Assembly: GCA_020639295.1 (NCBI GenBank)
Contig: JACKGY010000021.1
Coordinates: forward strand, 1 to 33,331
Reading direction: 5' to 3'
Length of the DNA: 33,331 nucleotides
Source of the DNA: Planctomycetota bacterium
GTDB taxonomy: Bacteria > Planctomycetota > GCA-002687715 > DRQF01
The notes beneath the pieces are model-generated. The model ran no database searches. It saw only the letters and a program-made list of their open reading frames with translations, and was not told the DNA's origin. Positions 1 to 8,132 of this stretch are shown one piece after another (position 1 is the first letter of the stretch; each line of letters begins with the position of its first letter). The translations under genes were made by a program, and so were the position numbers.

Positions 1-159
1 CGCGCTAGCCAGGCTGCGCCACGCCCCGAGGTGTCTCGGCGGGACGGCGGGGATGAGAGGGCCGTCCTCAGGCCGGCAATCTATCACCGGTCGGGTCGAG
101 GTCAAGGCGAGCGCGGCAAGTTGCGGTCCAGGTGGGGTTTGAGCCGTTATGGGGCAGGG

Positions 160-1503
160 TCAGATGCGCATCGCCTTCCACCCGGCCCGGCGGAACTTCA
201 GGGTCATGGCGATGGCCCAGCAGCTGACGTAGACCGCCCAGGCGCCCCACATGGCGAGGAGGTTGCCGGTCTGGAAGCGGCTCATCAGGTAGGCTGCCGG
301 GGCCATCAGGCCGAGGCTGACCACGATCTCCGCGGTCATGACGTAGAGGGCGCAACCGGCCGCGCCGAGAGCCCGTCCCAGCACGATGCCGATCGCATCG
401 ACCACCTGGAAGAGTGCCATGAAGCGCATCGGGGCCAGGCCCATGGCGATCACGGTGGGATCGTCGCTGAACAGTCCGAGAATGGTCTCCGGTGCGACGA
501 GGGAGACGAGCGCCAGGCCACCGTTGATCACCAGGCCGATGCGCACCGCGGCCCAGGCACCGCGCTCGGCTTCCTCCGGTTGCCCGGCGCCGAGCTGCTG
601 CCCGACGATCGTCGCCGCGGCCGCCCCCAGGGCGACCGCCACCAGCACCGCGATGCCGAACCAGCGCCAGACGACGATCGACGCGGCCAGGGCCTCGCGC
701 CCGCAGCTGTCGCCGATGAGCTTGAAGAAGTAGATGGAGCCACCGAAGGCGATCGCCTGCATCGCCCGAGGTCCGGAGAGCTTGAAGATCGAACGCAGGA
801 CCGGTGCCCGGAACTCGAGCCGGAAGAGACCGAAGCGGCTGCGGAGCACCGGGCGGGCGACGTAGACGACGGTGCCGAGCGTGACCAAGGCCGTCGCCAG
901 GACGCTCGCCAGGGCCGCCCCTTGCATCCCCATCCTCGGGGCGCCGAACCGGCCGAAGATGAACATCGTGTTGAACAGGACGTTGAACAGGTTCATCGCC
1001 AGCCCGGCGAGGAGATCGGGCTTGGTGATGCCGATGCCGTAGAGGAAGCCGCGGAGCGCCCAGAGCGTGGTCATCGCGACCATGCCGCCGACCCTGATCG
1101 CCAGATAGCCGGCGCTCAGCTCCACGACCCGGCCCAGATCCTGCCGGCCGCCGAAGAGGAAACCGGCGATCTGCGGCATGAAGAAGGCGCCGATCAGGCC
1201 GGCCGAGAGGCCCAGAAGCACCTGCAGCATGAGGCCGGTGTTGAAGATCTCGCCGCAGGCCGCCTCGCGGCCCTCGCCGAATCGCCGCGCCACCAGGGCC
1301 TGGATGCCCATGAAGGGCGCCGAGAAGGCGAGGAAGATGATCAGGTAGGCGACACCGGCCTGGGCCATGGCGGCCAGCTCGTCGCTTCCGACCTTGCCCA
1401 GGAACCAGGTATCCACCAGCGAGACGAAGATCTGCGACAGGTTCCCGACCATGAGCGGGACCGCGAGCGCGAGTACTCGGCGCCGCAACCGGGGATCGCT
1501 CAC
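160..1503 (-). CDS. MATE family multidrug/Na+ efflux transporter
   Basis: The 447-residue product is a polytopic inner-membrane protein with about 12 hydrophobic segments arranged as two similar halves, the length and layout of MATE (multi-antimicrobial extrusion) antiporters. These export drugs or metabolites in exchange for Na+ or H+. The N-terminus (PLMVGNLSQIFVSLVDTWFLG) resembles the first MATE helix, and the second half repeats it with helices containing GQQLGAGQPEEAER, the typical post-helix-8 motif. The start is GTG, three bases after the stop of the moxR-like gene, so the two are probably co-transcribed and translationally coupled. The substrate cannot be predicted. A MATE-MoxR pairing is not a classical operon and may only reflect gene packing. 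The 159 bases downstream to the window edge hold nothing I can recognise. Confidence 0.9.
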   Translation of the reverse strand: MSDPRLRRRVLALAVPLMVGNLSQIFVSLVDTWFLGKVGSDELAAMAQAGVAYLIIFLAFSAPFMGIQALVARRFGEGREAACGEIFNTGLMLQVLLGLSAGLIGAFFMPQIAGFLFGGRQDLGRVVELSAGYLAIRVGGMVAMTTLWALRGFLYGIGITKPDLLAGLAMNLFNVLFNTMFIFGRFGAPRMGMQGAALASVLATALVTLGTVVYVARPVLRSRFGLFRLEFRAPVLRSIFKLSGPRAMQAIAFGGSIYFFKLIGDSCGREALAASIVVWRWFGIAVLVAVALGAAAATIVGQQLGAGQPEEAERGAWAAVRIGLVINGGLALVSLVAPETILGLFSDDPTVIAMGLAPMRFMALFQVVDAIGIVLGRALGAAGCALYVMTAEIVVSLGLMAPAAYLMSRFQTGNLLAMWGAWAVYVSCWAIAMTLKFRRAGWKAMRI

Positions 1504-1506
1504 GTC

Positions 1507-2553
1507 TCAGCCGCGACCGGCGAAGAGGCTGGCCAGGAAGCCCCGCTTGCGCTCCCGGCGCGGCGCGTGGTCCGGCGCCGGCACCGAATCCACGACGGCC
1601 TGGAGGAGCTGGTCGACGCTGGCGTTGTCGGCGACGCCGAGGAAGTTCTCGACCACGCGGTGGCGCAGGACCGGAGCCACCAGCGAGCGGACGTCGGCGT
1701 GCGTGGGCCGGCCGTCGCCGCGCATCATCGCCAGGACCTTCGCACCCATCACCAGGGCCTGCGCCGCGCGCGGGCCCGCTCCGAAGGAGACGTACTTCCT
1801 GATCGACTCGGGCGCGTCGGGCTCCTCGGGCCTCGTCCGGCGCACGAGCGTGGTGGCGTAGGCCGCGATCTCGTCCGGCACGCGCGCGCGCTTGACCTCG
1901 GCGATGATGGCCAGCACCTGGGCCTTGTCCAGGACGACCTCGAGCTCCTCGTCGTGCGGCCGCGTGGTCATGCGGAGGATGCCCTCCTCCTCGGCGGCGT
2001 TCGGGTAGTCGACGTGGATGTCGAAGATGAACCGGTCGAGCTGCGCCGCCGGCAGCGGGTAGGTGCCTTCCTGCTCGATCGGATTCTGGGTGGCGAGGAC
2101 GAAGAAGGGCTCGTCGAGCTGGAACCTCTGGCCCAACGAGCTCACCTGCCGCTCCTCCATGGCCTCCATGAGCGCCGCCTGGGTCTTGGGCGGCGTCCGG
2201 TTGATCTCGTCCGCGAGCACCACGTTGGCGAAGATCGGTCCCTTGAGGAACCGGAAGTCGCGGGCGCCGGTCTCCTTGTCGTCGACGATGACCTCGGCGC
2301 CGGTGATGTCGCTGGGCATGAGGTCGGGGGTGAACTGGATGCGGCTGAAGTCCAGCTCGAGCACCTGCGCCAGCGCCGCGATCAGCCGGGTCTTCGCCAG
2401 GCCGGGAACGCCGACGAGCAGGCAGTGGCCGCCGGAGAAGATGCCGGTGAGCAGGAGTCGGATCACCTCGTCCATGCCGACGATGCGCCGGGCGAGCAGC
2501 TCGCGGATGCGTTCGCAGGCCAGCTTGAGATCGGTGCTCTTCGACTCGCTCAT
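1507..2553 (-). CDS. MoxR family AAA+ ATPase
   Basis: The 348-residue cytoplasmic ATPase has the MoxR signature: Walker A GVPGLAKT near residue 47, Walker B VVLADEINRTPPKTQ, the sensor segment ATQNPIEQEGTYPLPAAQLDRF cut here to its recognisable core ATQNPIEQEG, and a C-terminal lid domain. MoxR ATPases act as chaperone-like remodelers, usually next to DUF58 and von Willebrand A proteins. None of those partners lies downstream here; a MATE transporter does. The frame is open far upstream, but the start at 2553 (MSESKSTDLK) is chosen because GAGGA precedes it and because residues upstream of it look like antisense translation of the divergent gene at 2686. The client protein is unknown. Confidence 0.92.
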   Translation of the reverse strand: MSESKSTDLKLACERIRELLARRIVGMDEVIRLLLTGIFSGGHCLLVGVPGLAKTRLIAALAQVLELDFSRIQFTPDLMPSDITGAEVIVDDKETGARDFRFLKGPIFANVVLADEINRTPPKTQAALMEAMEERQVSSLGQRFQLDEPFFVLATQNPIEQEGTYPLPAAQLDRFIFDIHVDYPNAAEEEGILRMTTRPHDEELEVVLDKAQVLAIIAEVKRARVPDEIAAYATTLVRRTRPEEPDAPESIRKYVSFGAGPRAAQALVMGAKVLAMMRGDGRPTHADVRSLVAPVLRHRVVENFLGVADNASVDQLLQAVVDSVPAPDHAPRRERKRGFLASLFAGRG

Positions 2554-2584
2554 TCCAGATCCTCGTCGGCCCAGGGGCGCGGAC

Positions 2585-2614
2585 ATCCTATCGCCGGCGG
2601 TGATTGGCCTCGAA
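2585..2614 (-). promoter_or_regulatory. candidate promoter of the moxR-MATE pair
   Basis: On the minus strand TTCGAG, an 18-base spacer and TAGGAT lie about 30 bases before the moxR start, leaving a short leader with a GAGGA ribosome site. The -10 TAGGAT is identical to that of the tetR gene at 27000. This is a motif reading only. Confidence 0.4.
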
Positions 2615-2685
2615 AGTTTATTCATCCCGTCACCAAAAACTGCCGATACGGGTCGTAGAAGAACTCGGTTCGGAGGATCCAGGTC

Positions 2686-3072
2686 ATGACCGTGGCACAA
2701 GGTTCCGTGAAGGAGATCAGGGAGCAGATCCTGATCCTGGGGCGAATCGGCCTGGAGCACCAGGTTCGCCCGATCCGGGACAGCCATTCCTCCATCACCA
2801 GCCACCTCTTCGAACTCGACGCCGACTGTCGGGAGCGCGCTTTGGCCCTCGAGCGCTTCGAGGCGGCCTTCGCGGAGACGCCGCCGGTCGAACTCGGGCC
2901 CGGCGACGCCCGGATCTACCGTCGCGAGCGGGAGCGCCGGCTGAGGCACCTCGAACAGGTGCGCAAGGAGCGTGACGACCTCCTCGAGGTCTACGCGGCC
3001 GAGCTGCTCGCCTCGCCGCGGCACCATCCGGCGCTCACGGAGGCCTACGCCGAACTCGGCGTGTTCTTCTGA
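2686..3072 (+). CDS. small hypothetical coiled-coil-like protein
   Basis: This 128-residue soluble protein has no family I recognise. It is rich in Glu, Arg and Leu (ERALALERFEAAF, RRERERRLRHLEQVRKERDD), which predicts long charged helices or a coiled coil, and ends in VFF. There is no signal peptide, membrane segment or cysteine cluster. The start is supported by GGAGGATCC eight bases upstream, and its codon use matches that of the neighbours. It is divergent from the moxR-like gene and convergent with the glycosyltransferase (31-base gap), so it is probably a single-gene transcript. Its function is unknown. Confidence 0.7.
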   Translation: MTVAQGSVKEIREQILILGRIGLEHQVRPIRDSHSSITSHLFELDADCRERALALERFEAAFAETPPVELGPGDARIYRRERERRLRHLEQVRKERDDLLEVYAAELLASPRHHPALTEAYAELGVFF

Positions 3073-3103
3073 CCCGTCCGCGATCGCCGTCGCCCCGGTC
3101 GAC

Positions 3104-4858
3104 TCAACGTCCGCCCAGCGGACCGCTGCGCTCGATCATCCTGCGGATGCGCTGGTCGACCCGATGCTCGGCCAGGACCCGCGCGCGCAACCTCCCGGCC
3201 ATCGCCCGGCGTTCGTCCTCGTGCCCGAGGTAATGGCGGAGCTTGGTTCGCAGATCGTCCAGGTTCCGGTAGAGGGCGATCTCCCGGCCCTCCTCGAACA
3301 GTTCGCGGATCTCGGCCGTGTCCTCGCTGATGACGAAGCCACCGGCGACGGCCACCTCGAAGACCCGCAGGGTGACGATGTCCGGCTGGTAGAGGCGGTT
3401 CATGTCCAGATTGATGGCCGCGCCCGCGTAGAGGGCGGTCAGCTCGCGACCGTGACCGGCCGGGCCGCCGTAATTTGTCGTCGGCAGTACCTCGGCCCAG
3501 GCCTCCTCGCCCCGGACGACGAGGCCGAGGTCGCAAAGGCCCCGGGCGAGCGCCACGCGCTTCTCCGCCGCCAGGCTCTCGCCGGCCACGACGACGAGGT
3601 CCATCTCGCCCTCCGGGGTCTGCAGCCACTCGGGTAGGCCGGCCGCCTCGAGGGCGCCGCGCAGGAGATCCTCGTAGTCCTGCCGACAGGGCTCGGCGCG
3701 GACCTGCAGGGCCAGGCGATCGAGGTCGGCCAAGAAGCGTTCCCAGCCCGCGCGCGCCGGTCCGGAGCGGGCCGCCAGCTGGTCCAGGGTCTCGCGATGC
3801 CGTCGCGCCTGCTCGCGCATGCAGGAGCCGACGAAGAGCAGCTCGGGCGCCTCGGCGGCGCGGGCGGACCGATCGGGCTCGGGACTCCGGGCGGCGGGGT
3901 CGGCGGCGAGCGGCAGGAACTCGACCTTCTGGTAGCCGGCCTCCTCGAAGAGGGCGACCCGCCGCCTGCGCCAGGTGAAGACCCGGCAGGCCTCGCGCGC
4001 CCGGTCGCCGCGCCGCAGCAGGGGCAGGGTCGAGGCGGTCGGATCGATCTCCCAGCACAGATAGGGGAAGCCGAAACGACCGCCGAGCGATCCGAGTTCG
4101 GGGCGGAAGTTGATGCTGAAGGCGAGCGCCGGCTCCAGGATCGCCAGTTCGCGCGCGATCTGCTCCGGCGTCAGCGCCGCTCCGTCCAGGCGATAGATCT
4201 CGAAGCCCTCGGCCTCGAGCGCCCGCGCGCATTCCTCCTGCAGCAGCTCACCGAGCAGGACCACGGCGGTCCTCCCGGCCTCGACCGGCGGGCTGCCCGT
4301 CCGGGCATCCTGGCCGGCGAGCCGGCCCTCGAGCTGGCGTCGATCCCAGAACCGGAGCGGTCCCAGCAGCGGATGGCGATGCAGGCGGCGGATCGGCGGC
4401 AGGGCCTGCCTCCGGATCCCGGCCCCGAGATAGGGGAGGAGACGGCCCTCCGCGAGTGCCGAACTCAGGTCGCGCCGGGCGAGGGCCAGGGTCATCAGCG
4501 CCGGATCGGATTCGTGGGCCAGGAGTCGTCCGCCCGGGAGGAGGCCGGCGAGCAGGGGCTCCAGTCGCTCGCCGAGCCCGACGCCGCAGAGGATCTCGTC
4601 GCGCGCGTCGGCCAGACCCTCGACCACGGCCGCCGGGCGCTCGAGCTCGGCGGGGTCCTCCTCGACGCGCCATGGCTGGCGACGGAAGAGGCGGTGGACG
4701 CGTGGACCCTCGGCCGTCCGGGCCACGACGATCGCGTCGTGCACGCCCGCCCCTTCGAGGACGCGGGCCAGGTCGGGACGGTGGCGGGCCAGCGCTTCCA
4801 GGTTGGCGCGCAGGATCGCCTCGTCGAAACCCAGATCCGTCCAGCTCGTCCCGCTCAT
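3104..4858 (-). CDS. CgeB-like glycosyltransferase
   Basis: The roughly 584-residue cytosolic protein ends in a GT-B nucleotide-sugar binding half of the CgeB / Glyco_trans_1_2 type. Its marks are VTLRVFEVAVAGGFVISED, the acidic EIRELFEEGREIALYRNLDDL, and a closing helix with HRVDQRIRRMI. The middle (FSINFRPELGSLGGRFGFPY then CWEIDP) resembles the acceptor half found with such domains (DUF3880-like). The N-terminal 200 residues resemble the alpha/beta domains that precede glycosyltransferases in flagellin or envelope modification loci. Such enzymes modify proteins or surface glycans; the substrate here is unknown. The start at 4858 (MSGTSW) is chosen over the in-frame ATG at 4963 because residues between them look non-coding. 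A YegP-like gene lies 111 bases upstream on the same strand. Confidence 0.82.
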   Translation of the reverse strand: MSGTSWTDLGFDEAILRANLEALARHRPDLARVLEGAGVHDAIVVARTAEGPRVHRLFRRQPWRVEEDPAELERPAAVVEGLADARDEILCGVGLGERLEPLLAGLLPGGRLLAHESDPALMTLALARRDLSSALAEGRLLPYLGAGIRRQALPPIRRLHRHPLLGPLRFWDRRQLEGRLAGQDARTGSPPVEAGRTAVVLLGELLQEECARALEAEGFEIYRLDGAALTPEQIARELAILEPALAFSINFRPELGSLGGRFGFPYLCWEIDPTASTLPLLRRGDRAREACRVFTWRRRRVALFEEAGYQKVEFLPLAADPAARSPEPDRSARAAEAPELLFVGSCMREQARRHRETLDQLAARSGPARAGWERFLADLDRLALQVRAEPCRQDYEDLLRGALEAAGLPEWLQTPEGEMDLVVVAGESLAAEKRVALARGLCDLGLVVRGEEAWAEVLPTTNYGGPAGHGRELTALYAGAAINLDMNRLYQPDIVTLRVFEVAVAGGFVISEDTAEIRELFEEGREIALYRNLDDLRTKLRHYLGHEDERRAMAGRLRARVLAEHRVDQRIRRMIERSGPLGGR

Positions 4859-4969
4859 GGCGTCATCGTGCTGGATCGGGCCGCGTTGCGCCAGGGCGGA
4901 GCGGCCTCCGGCCTCGCGACGGCGGCCGGTCGAGGGCCGCGTCGCGAGGCGAACGGAAGCCACGAGATC

Positions 4970-5305
4970 TCAGAGTTCGATCTCGCGGACGTCGGTCGAG
5001 ATGCCGTTCTTCTGCACCGAGGCGATGCCGTTGTCGCGGCCCTCGGTCGACTTGTACATCTGGCTGGTGCCGATCACCTGGTGGTTGCCGGCCTTCAGGT
5101 TGAAGTAGTGGCGACCGTCCTTGGCTGCCTTGGTCTCGAAGCGTCCCGCGTCGGCCGCGTTCTTCTGGACCGACTCGATGCCGTTGCGGGCCGCCGCCTT
5201 GCTCTCGTAGGTCTCGCTCCTGAGGATCACCTCGGCGTTGCCCGCCTTGAGGACGAAGTGATGCTGCCCCTTGTCGTTCTTGGTCAACTCGAACCAGCCT
5301 GCCAT
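4970..5305 (-). CDS. yegP: YegP family protein (two DUF1508 repeats)
   Basis: The 111-residue protein consists of two tandem DUF1508 units. The first runs from WFELTKNDKGQHHFVLKAGN to GIESVQKNA, and the second from RFETKAAKDGRHYFNLKAGN to GIASVQKNG. The repeated cores FxLKAGNxxVI, SexYxSKaaaxnGIeSVQKN and the total length match the UPF0339/YegP family. Family members are small cytoplasmic proteins of unproven function found in many bacteria. A strong ribosome site (AGGAAAGGA) precedes the start at 5305. It is followed by the glycosyltransferase, but a functional link between the two is not evident. Confidence 0.93.
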   Translation of the reverse strand: MAGWFELTKNDKGQHHFVLKAGNAEVILRSETYESKAAARNGIESVQKNAADAGRFETKAAKDGRHYFNLKAGNHQVIGTSQMYKSTEGRDNGIASVQKNGISTDVREIEL

Positions 5306-5466
5306 GGCTCTTCCTTTCCTGGTGGGTGGGTGTGGACGCTGCCGGGCGCGACCGGTAGCGAGGCCATCAAACCACGGCGCCGAGACCTCGGGAACCGGGC
5401 AGTCGGGAGGTTCTCGTATTGATTCGATCTTGACCGGATCGCCGCCGACTCAGTCGCCCCGCCGCG

Positions 5467-5892
5467 TCATCGCCGCAGGGCCAGCAGGACCGTGCCGGCC
5501 GCGACCAGGGCGATCGCGAACCAGTCCCGACCGCCGGGACGTTCCCCCAGGAAGATGACCGCGAAGAGAGCGACCAGAACCAGGCTGAGCTTGTCGACCG
5601 GCGCGACGCGGGCCACGTCGCCGAGCTTCAGGGCCCGGAAGTAGCACAGCCAGGAGGCCGCGGTCGCGAGCCCCGAGAGGGACAGGAAGAGCCAGCTGCG
5701 CCCGGGCAGGGCGGCGACCAGGCGGCCCTTGCCGGCGACCAGGACGAAGAGCGTCGCCGCCAGCAGGATGATCGCGGTCCGCACCAGCGTCGCCACGTCC
5801 GGGTCGGCGCCGCGCAGTCCGGTCTTGGCGAGGATCGCCGTGGTGGCGGCGAACACGGCCGACAGCAGGGCCCAGAAGAACCATCCGGTCAT
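5467..5892 (-). CDS. half-size EamA/DMT-type transporter
   Basis: The 141-residue membrane protein has four to five hydrophobic helices and matches one EamA (drug/metabolite transporter) unit. It begins WFFWALLSAVFAATTAILAK, has LATAASWLCYFRALKLGDVA in the middle and ends with the characteristic FLGERPGGRDWFAIALVAAGTV segment. Full DMT exporters have two such units in about 300 residues; this resembles the single-unit family that works as a dimer. The start at 5892 is chosen because GGAG lies 7 bases upstream and the upstream in-frame residues are proline/arginine-rich noise. The substrate is unknown. It is divergent from pyrD across a 285-base gap in which I see no further gene. Confidence 0.88.
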   Translation of the reverse strand: MTGWFFWALLSAVFAATTAILAKTGLRGADPDVATLVRTAIILLAATLFVLVAGKGRLVAALPGRSWLFLSLSGLATAASWLCYFRALKLGDVARVAPVDKLSLVLVALFAVIFLGERPGGRDWFAIALVAAGTVLLALRR

Positions 5893-6143
5893 CGTCCATC
5901 TCCACGCGATCGGGACGCGGGCACCGAGCGGCAGCCCCGGGCCCGGCCGGGCTCCGCGCCGCGAGGCCCTCGGCCGCGCATCCCGTTTCGCAAGATAGCA
6001 TGGCCGCGGTCGAGGCGAGGCGAGGCGCCAGGAGCACGCCGTCCCGGCACCTGACCCGGGTCGCCCGCTCCCCCTGGGCCTGCGGCCGGGCGAGATCCCC
6101 TCCGCGACCGGCGGTTCAACTGCTTCCGGTCGGTGCGCGGCGG

Positions 6144-6171
6144 TTGAGAGATCGACCGGTCTTGGCAAGAT
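6144..6171 (+). promoter_or_regulatory. weak candidate promoter of pyrD
   Basis: TTGAGA, a 16-base spacer and CAAGAT end six bases before the GTG start of pyrD. No clear ribosome site precedes the start, so a leaderless message is possible. The -10 match is poor and this call is tentative. Confidence 0.25.
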
Positions 6172-6177
6172 GCGCCC

Positions 6178-7251
6178 GTGATCTACCAGCGTCTCATCCG
6201 CCCGCTGCTCTTTCGCCTGGACCCGGAACGGGCCCACCATCTGGCCTATTGCCTGCTGAAGTGGGCGTCGAGGATCGGGCCCCTGAAGGCCCTGCTCGGC
6301 GCGCTCTACGGGGTCCGCCGGCCCGAGCTCGCGCAGACCATCTGGGGCCTCGAGTTTCCCAATCCGGTCGGCCTCGCCGCCGGCTTCGACAAGCACTCGC
6401 TCGCCCTTCCGGCCCTGTCGCGGATGGGTTTCGGCTTCGTCGAGGTCGGCGCGATCTCCTCGGTCGCCCGCCCGGGCAATCCGCGCCCGCGGATTTTCCG
6501 CCTGAAGGCCGATCGGGGGCTCATCAACCGCATGGGCCTACCCAATCCGGGGGCCGAGGAGACCGCGCGCCGGCTCGCCGCCTTCCGCGATCGCCGGGTT
6601 CCGGTCCTGGCCAACATCGTCAAGACGGCCGACCTCGACGGCGATGCCGCCACCATGGTGGCCGACTACGTCGAGACCCTGAGCCGCATCCTGCCCCAGG
6701 TGGACGGCTTCACCATCAACATCTCCTGCCCGGCGACTCCCAACCTGAAGACGCTGGGCAAGAAGGAGGCGATGGAGGAACTCCTGCGCCGGCTCGCCGC
6801 CGAACGGGATCGTCTCGTCGCCGCCGGCGACGGCCGACCGCGGCCGCTCATCCTCAAGGTCTCGCCGGACGTCGGCGAGGCCGAGAAGGAGGCCATCGTC
6901 GCCGCTTGCAGCCAAGGGCTCGCCGATGGCCTGGTGCTCACCAACACCACGACCCAGCGGCCCGCGAGCCTGAAGAGCGACGCCAGCGTGCTCGCGGAAC
7001 GCGGCGGCCTGTCCGGCGCGCCCCTGTTCCCGATCAGCCTCGCCATGGTCCGCGACTTCGCGGCGCGGACCGGCGGTCGGACGCCGATCATCGCGGTCGG
7101 CGGCATCGCCTCGGCCCGCGAGGCCCGGGAGATGCTCGACGCCGGCGCCTCGCTGGTCGAGGTCTACACCGGCTACGTCTACGAGGGGCCCTCGCTGCCA
7201 CGGCGCATCGTCGAGGAACTCGCCGCTTCCGGCTGGCGTCCGCGCGGCTGA
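6178..7251 (+). CDS. pyrD: quinone-dependent dihydroorotate dehydrogenase (class 2)
   Basis: The 357-residue FMN enzyme oxidises dihydroorotate to orotate with quinone, the fourth step of pyrimidine synthesis, at the inner face of the membrane. The N-terminal amphipathic segment (MIYQRLIRPLLFRLDPERAHHLAY) is the membrane and quinone contact typical of class 2. It is followed by GLEFPNPVGLAAGFDK, the substrate loop INRMGLPNPG, the NISCPATPNLK segment, a catalytic-region Lys in LILKVSPD, TNTT, and the FMN phosphate site IIAVGGIASAREAREMLDAGASLVEVYTGYVYEGP given here only in part as VGGIASAREA. The GTG start at 6178 gives exactly the expected N-terminus. It is a single gene, followed 74 bases later by the RraB-domain gene. 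Confidence 0.96.
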   Translation: MIYQRLIRPLLFRLDPERAHHLAYCLLKWASRIGPLKALLGALYGVRRPELAQTIWGLEFPNPVGLAAGFDKHSLALPALSRMGFGFVEVGAISSVARPGNPRPRIFRLKADRGLINRMGLPNPGAEETARRLAAFRDRRVPVLANIVKTADLDGDAATMVADYVETLSRILPQVDGFTINISCPATPNLKTLGKKEAMEELLRRLAAERDRLVAAGDGRPRPLILKVSPDVGEAEKEAIVAACSQGLADGLVLTNTTTQRPASLKSDASVLAERGGLSGAPLFPISLAMVRDFAARTGGRTPIIAVGGIASAREAREMLDAGASLVEVYTGYVYEGPSLPRRIVEELAASGWRPRG

Positions 7252-7325
7252 TCTTTCCGGACTCGAGGTCGACAGCCCCGCCGGCGCGGGCATGATGGGG
7301 GAGCGAGGAGTCCCGAGGACGAGCC

Positions 7326-8090
7326 ATGGCGCATTCCGACCTGGATCTCTTGCTCAACGCCCTGATCCCCACGGCCCGGGGGCTCCTCGAGAAGCACGGC
7401 AGCTTCCATCCCTTCGCCGCCTATCTCGATCGCCTCGGCGAGGTCGTCCCGGTCGAGGCCCAGCCGGAGGCCGGCGAGAGTCCGCAGATCATCGACGAGA
7501 TCCTGGGGCGACTCGGCATGGAGGTCGCCGCCGGCAACGCGCGCGCGGCGGCGGTCTGCATGGACGTCCTGGTCGTGCCTCCCGATCGCGCCGACAAGGT
7601 CGACGCCATCGGGCTCCGGCTCGAGCACGAGGCCGGCGAGGCGGTGGAGGTCTATCTGCCCTATCGCCGTGAGGCGCGCCCGGAACTGCTCTTCGACGAG
7701 CTCTTCGCCACGCCCGGCTATCGTCGCCTGTGGGGAGCCGGCGAGCCGGCATCGTCGCCGGCGCAGCGCTTCGGCTTTCCCGACGATCTCGACGGCCGGA
7801 CCCTCGGCCAGCTCGCCCAGTCGGGTTCGGATCTGGGTCGGCCGCACCGCTTCGAGTTCTTCCTCTACTTCCATGACCGGGCCGCGGCCACGCGGGTCGG
7901 TGGTCAGCTCGAGAGCGAGGGTTTCGGGGTCGAGCTGAGGAGCGACGAGGCCGGCGCCGAGTGGCTCGTGCTCGCCACCCTGGAGATGCCGCCGGAGCAC
8001 GACCGCCTCGTGTCCCTGCGTGAGCGCTTCGAGGAACTCTGCGCCCGCGAGGGCGGCGACTACGACGGCTGGGGCGCCCCCGTGGTCTGA
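7326..8090 (+). CDS. two-domain protein with C-terminal RraB-like domain
   Basis: The 254-residue soluble protein has two parts. Residues 1 to about 125 (LLLNALIPTARGLLEKHGSF then HPFAAYLDRLGEVVPV) belong to a type of short uncharacterised domain seen in actinobacterial and other proteins. Residues about 155-254 (RPHRFEFFLYFHDRAAATRV, ESEGFGVELR, the tail LRERFEELCAREGGDYDGWG) match RraB, known in E. coli as a protein inhibitor of ribonuclease E. The closing FEELCxxxGGDYDGWG is the RraB hallmark. Stand-alone RraB is about 140 residues, so this is a fusion. Whether it controls RNA decay here is an inference, because RraB-like domains also occur in organisms without the E. coli regulatory system. 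AGGA lies before the start at 7326. Confidence 0.82.
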   Translation: MAHSDLDLLLNALIPTARGLLEKHGSFHPFAAYLDRLGEVVPVEAQPEAGESPQIIDEILGRLGMEVAAGNARAAAVCMDVLVVPPDRADKVDAIGLRLEHEAGEAVEVYLPYRREARPELLFDELFATPGYRRLWGAGEPASSPAQRFGFPDDLDGRTLGQLAQSGSDLGRPHRFEFFLYFHDRAAATRVGGQLESEGFGVELRSDEAGAEWLVLATLEMPPEHDRLVSLRERFEELCAREGGDYDGWGAPVV

Positions 8091-8132
8091 TCGTCGCCAC
8101 GTCGCCCGCCGTTCAACGGTGATCGCGACCGT

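Noticed and set aside
31..2658. 875-codon open frame on the plus strand
   Set aside because: It is antisense to the MATE and MoxR genes, is dominated by Arg, Glu, Ala and Gly without domains, and arises from the third-position G+C bias.
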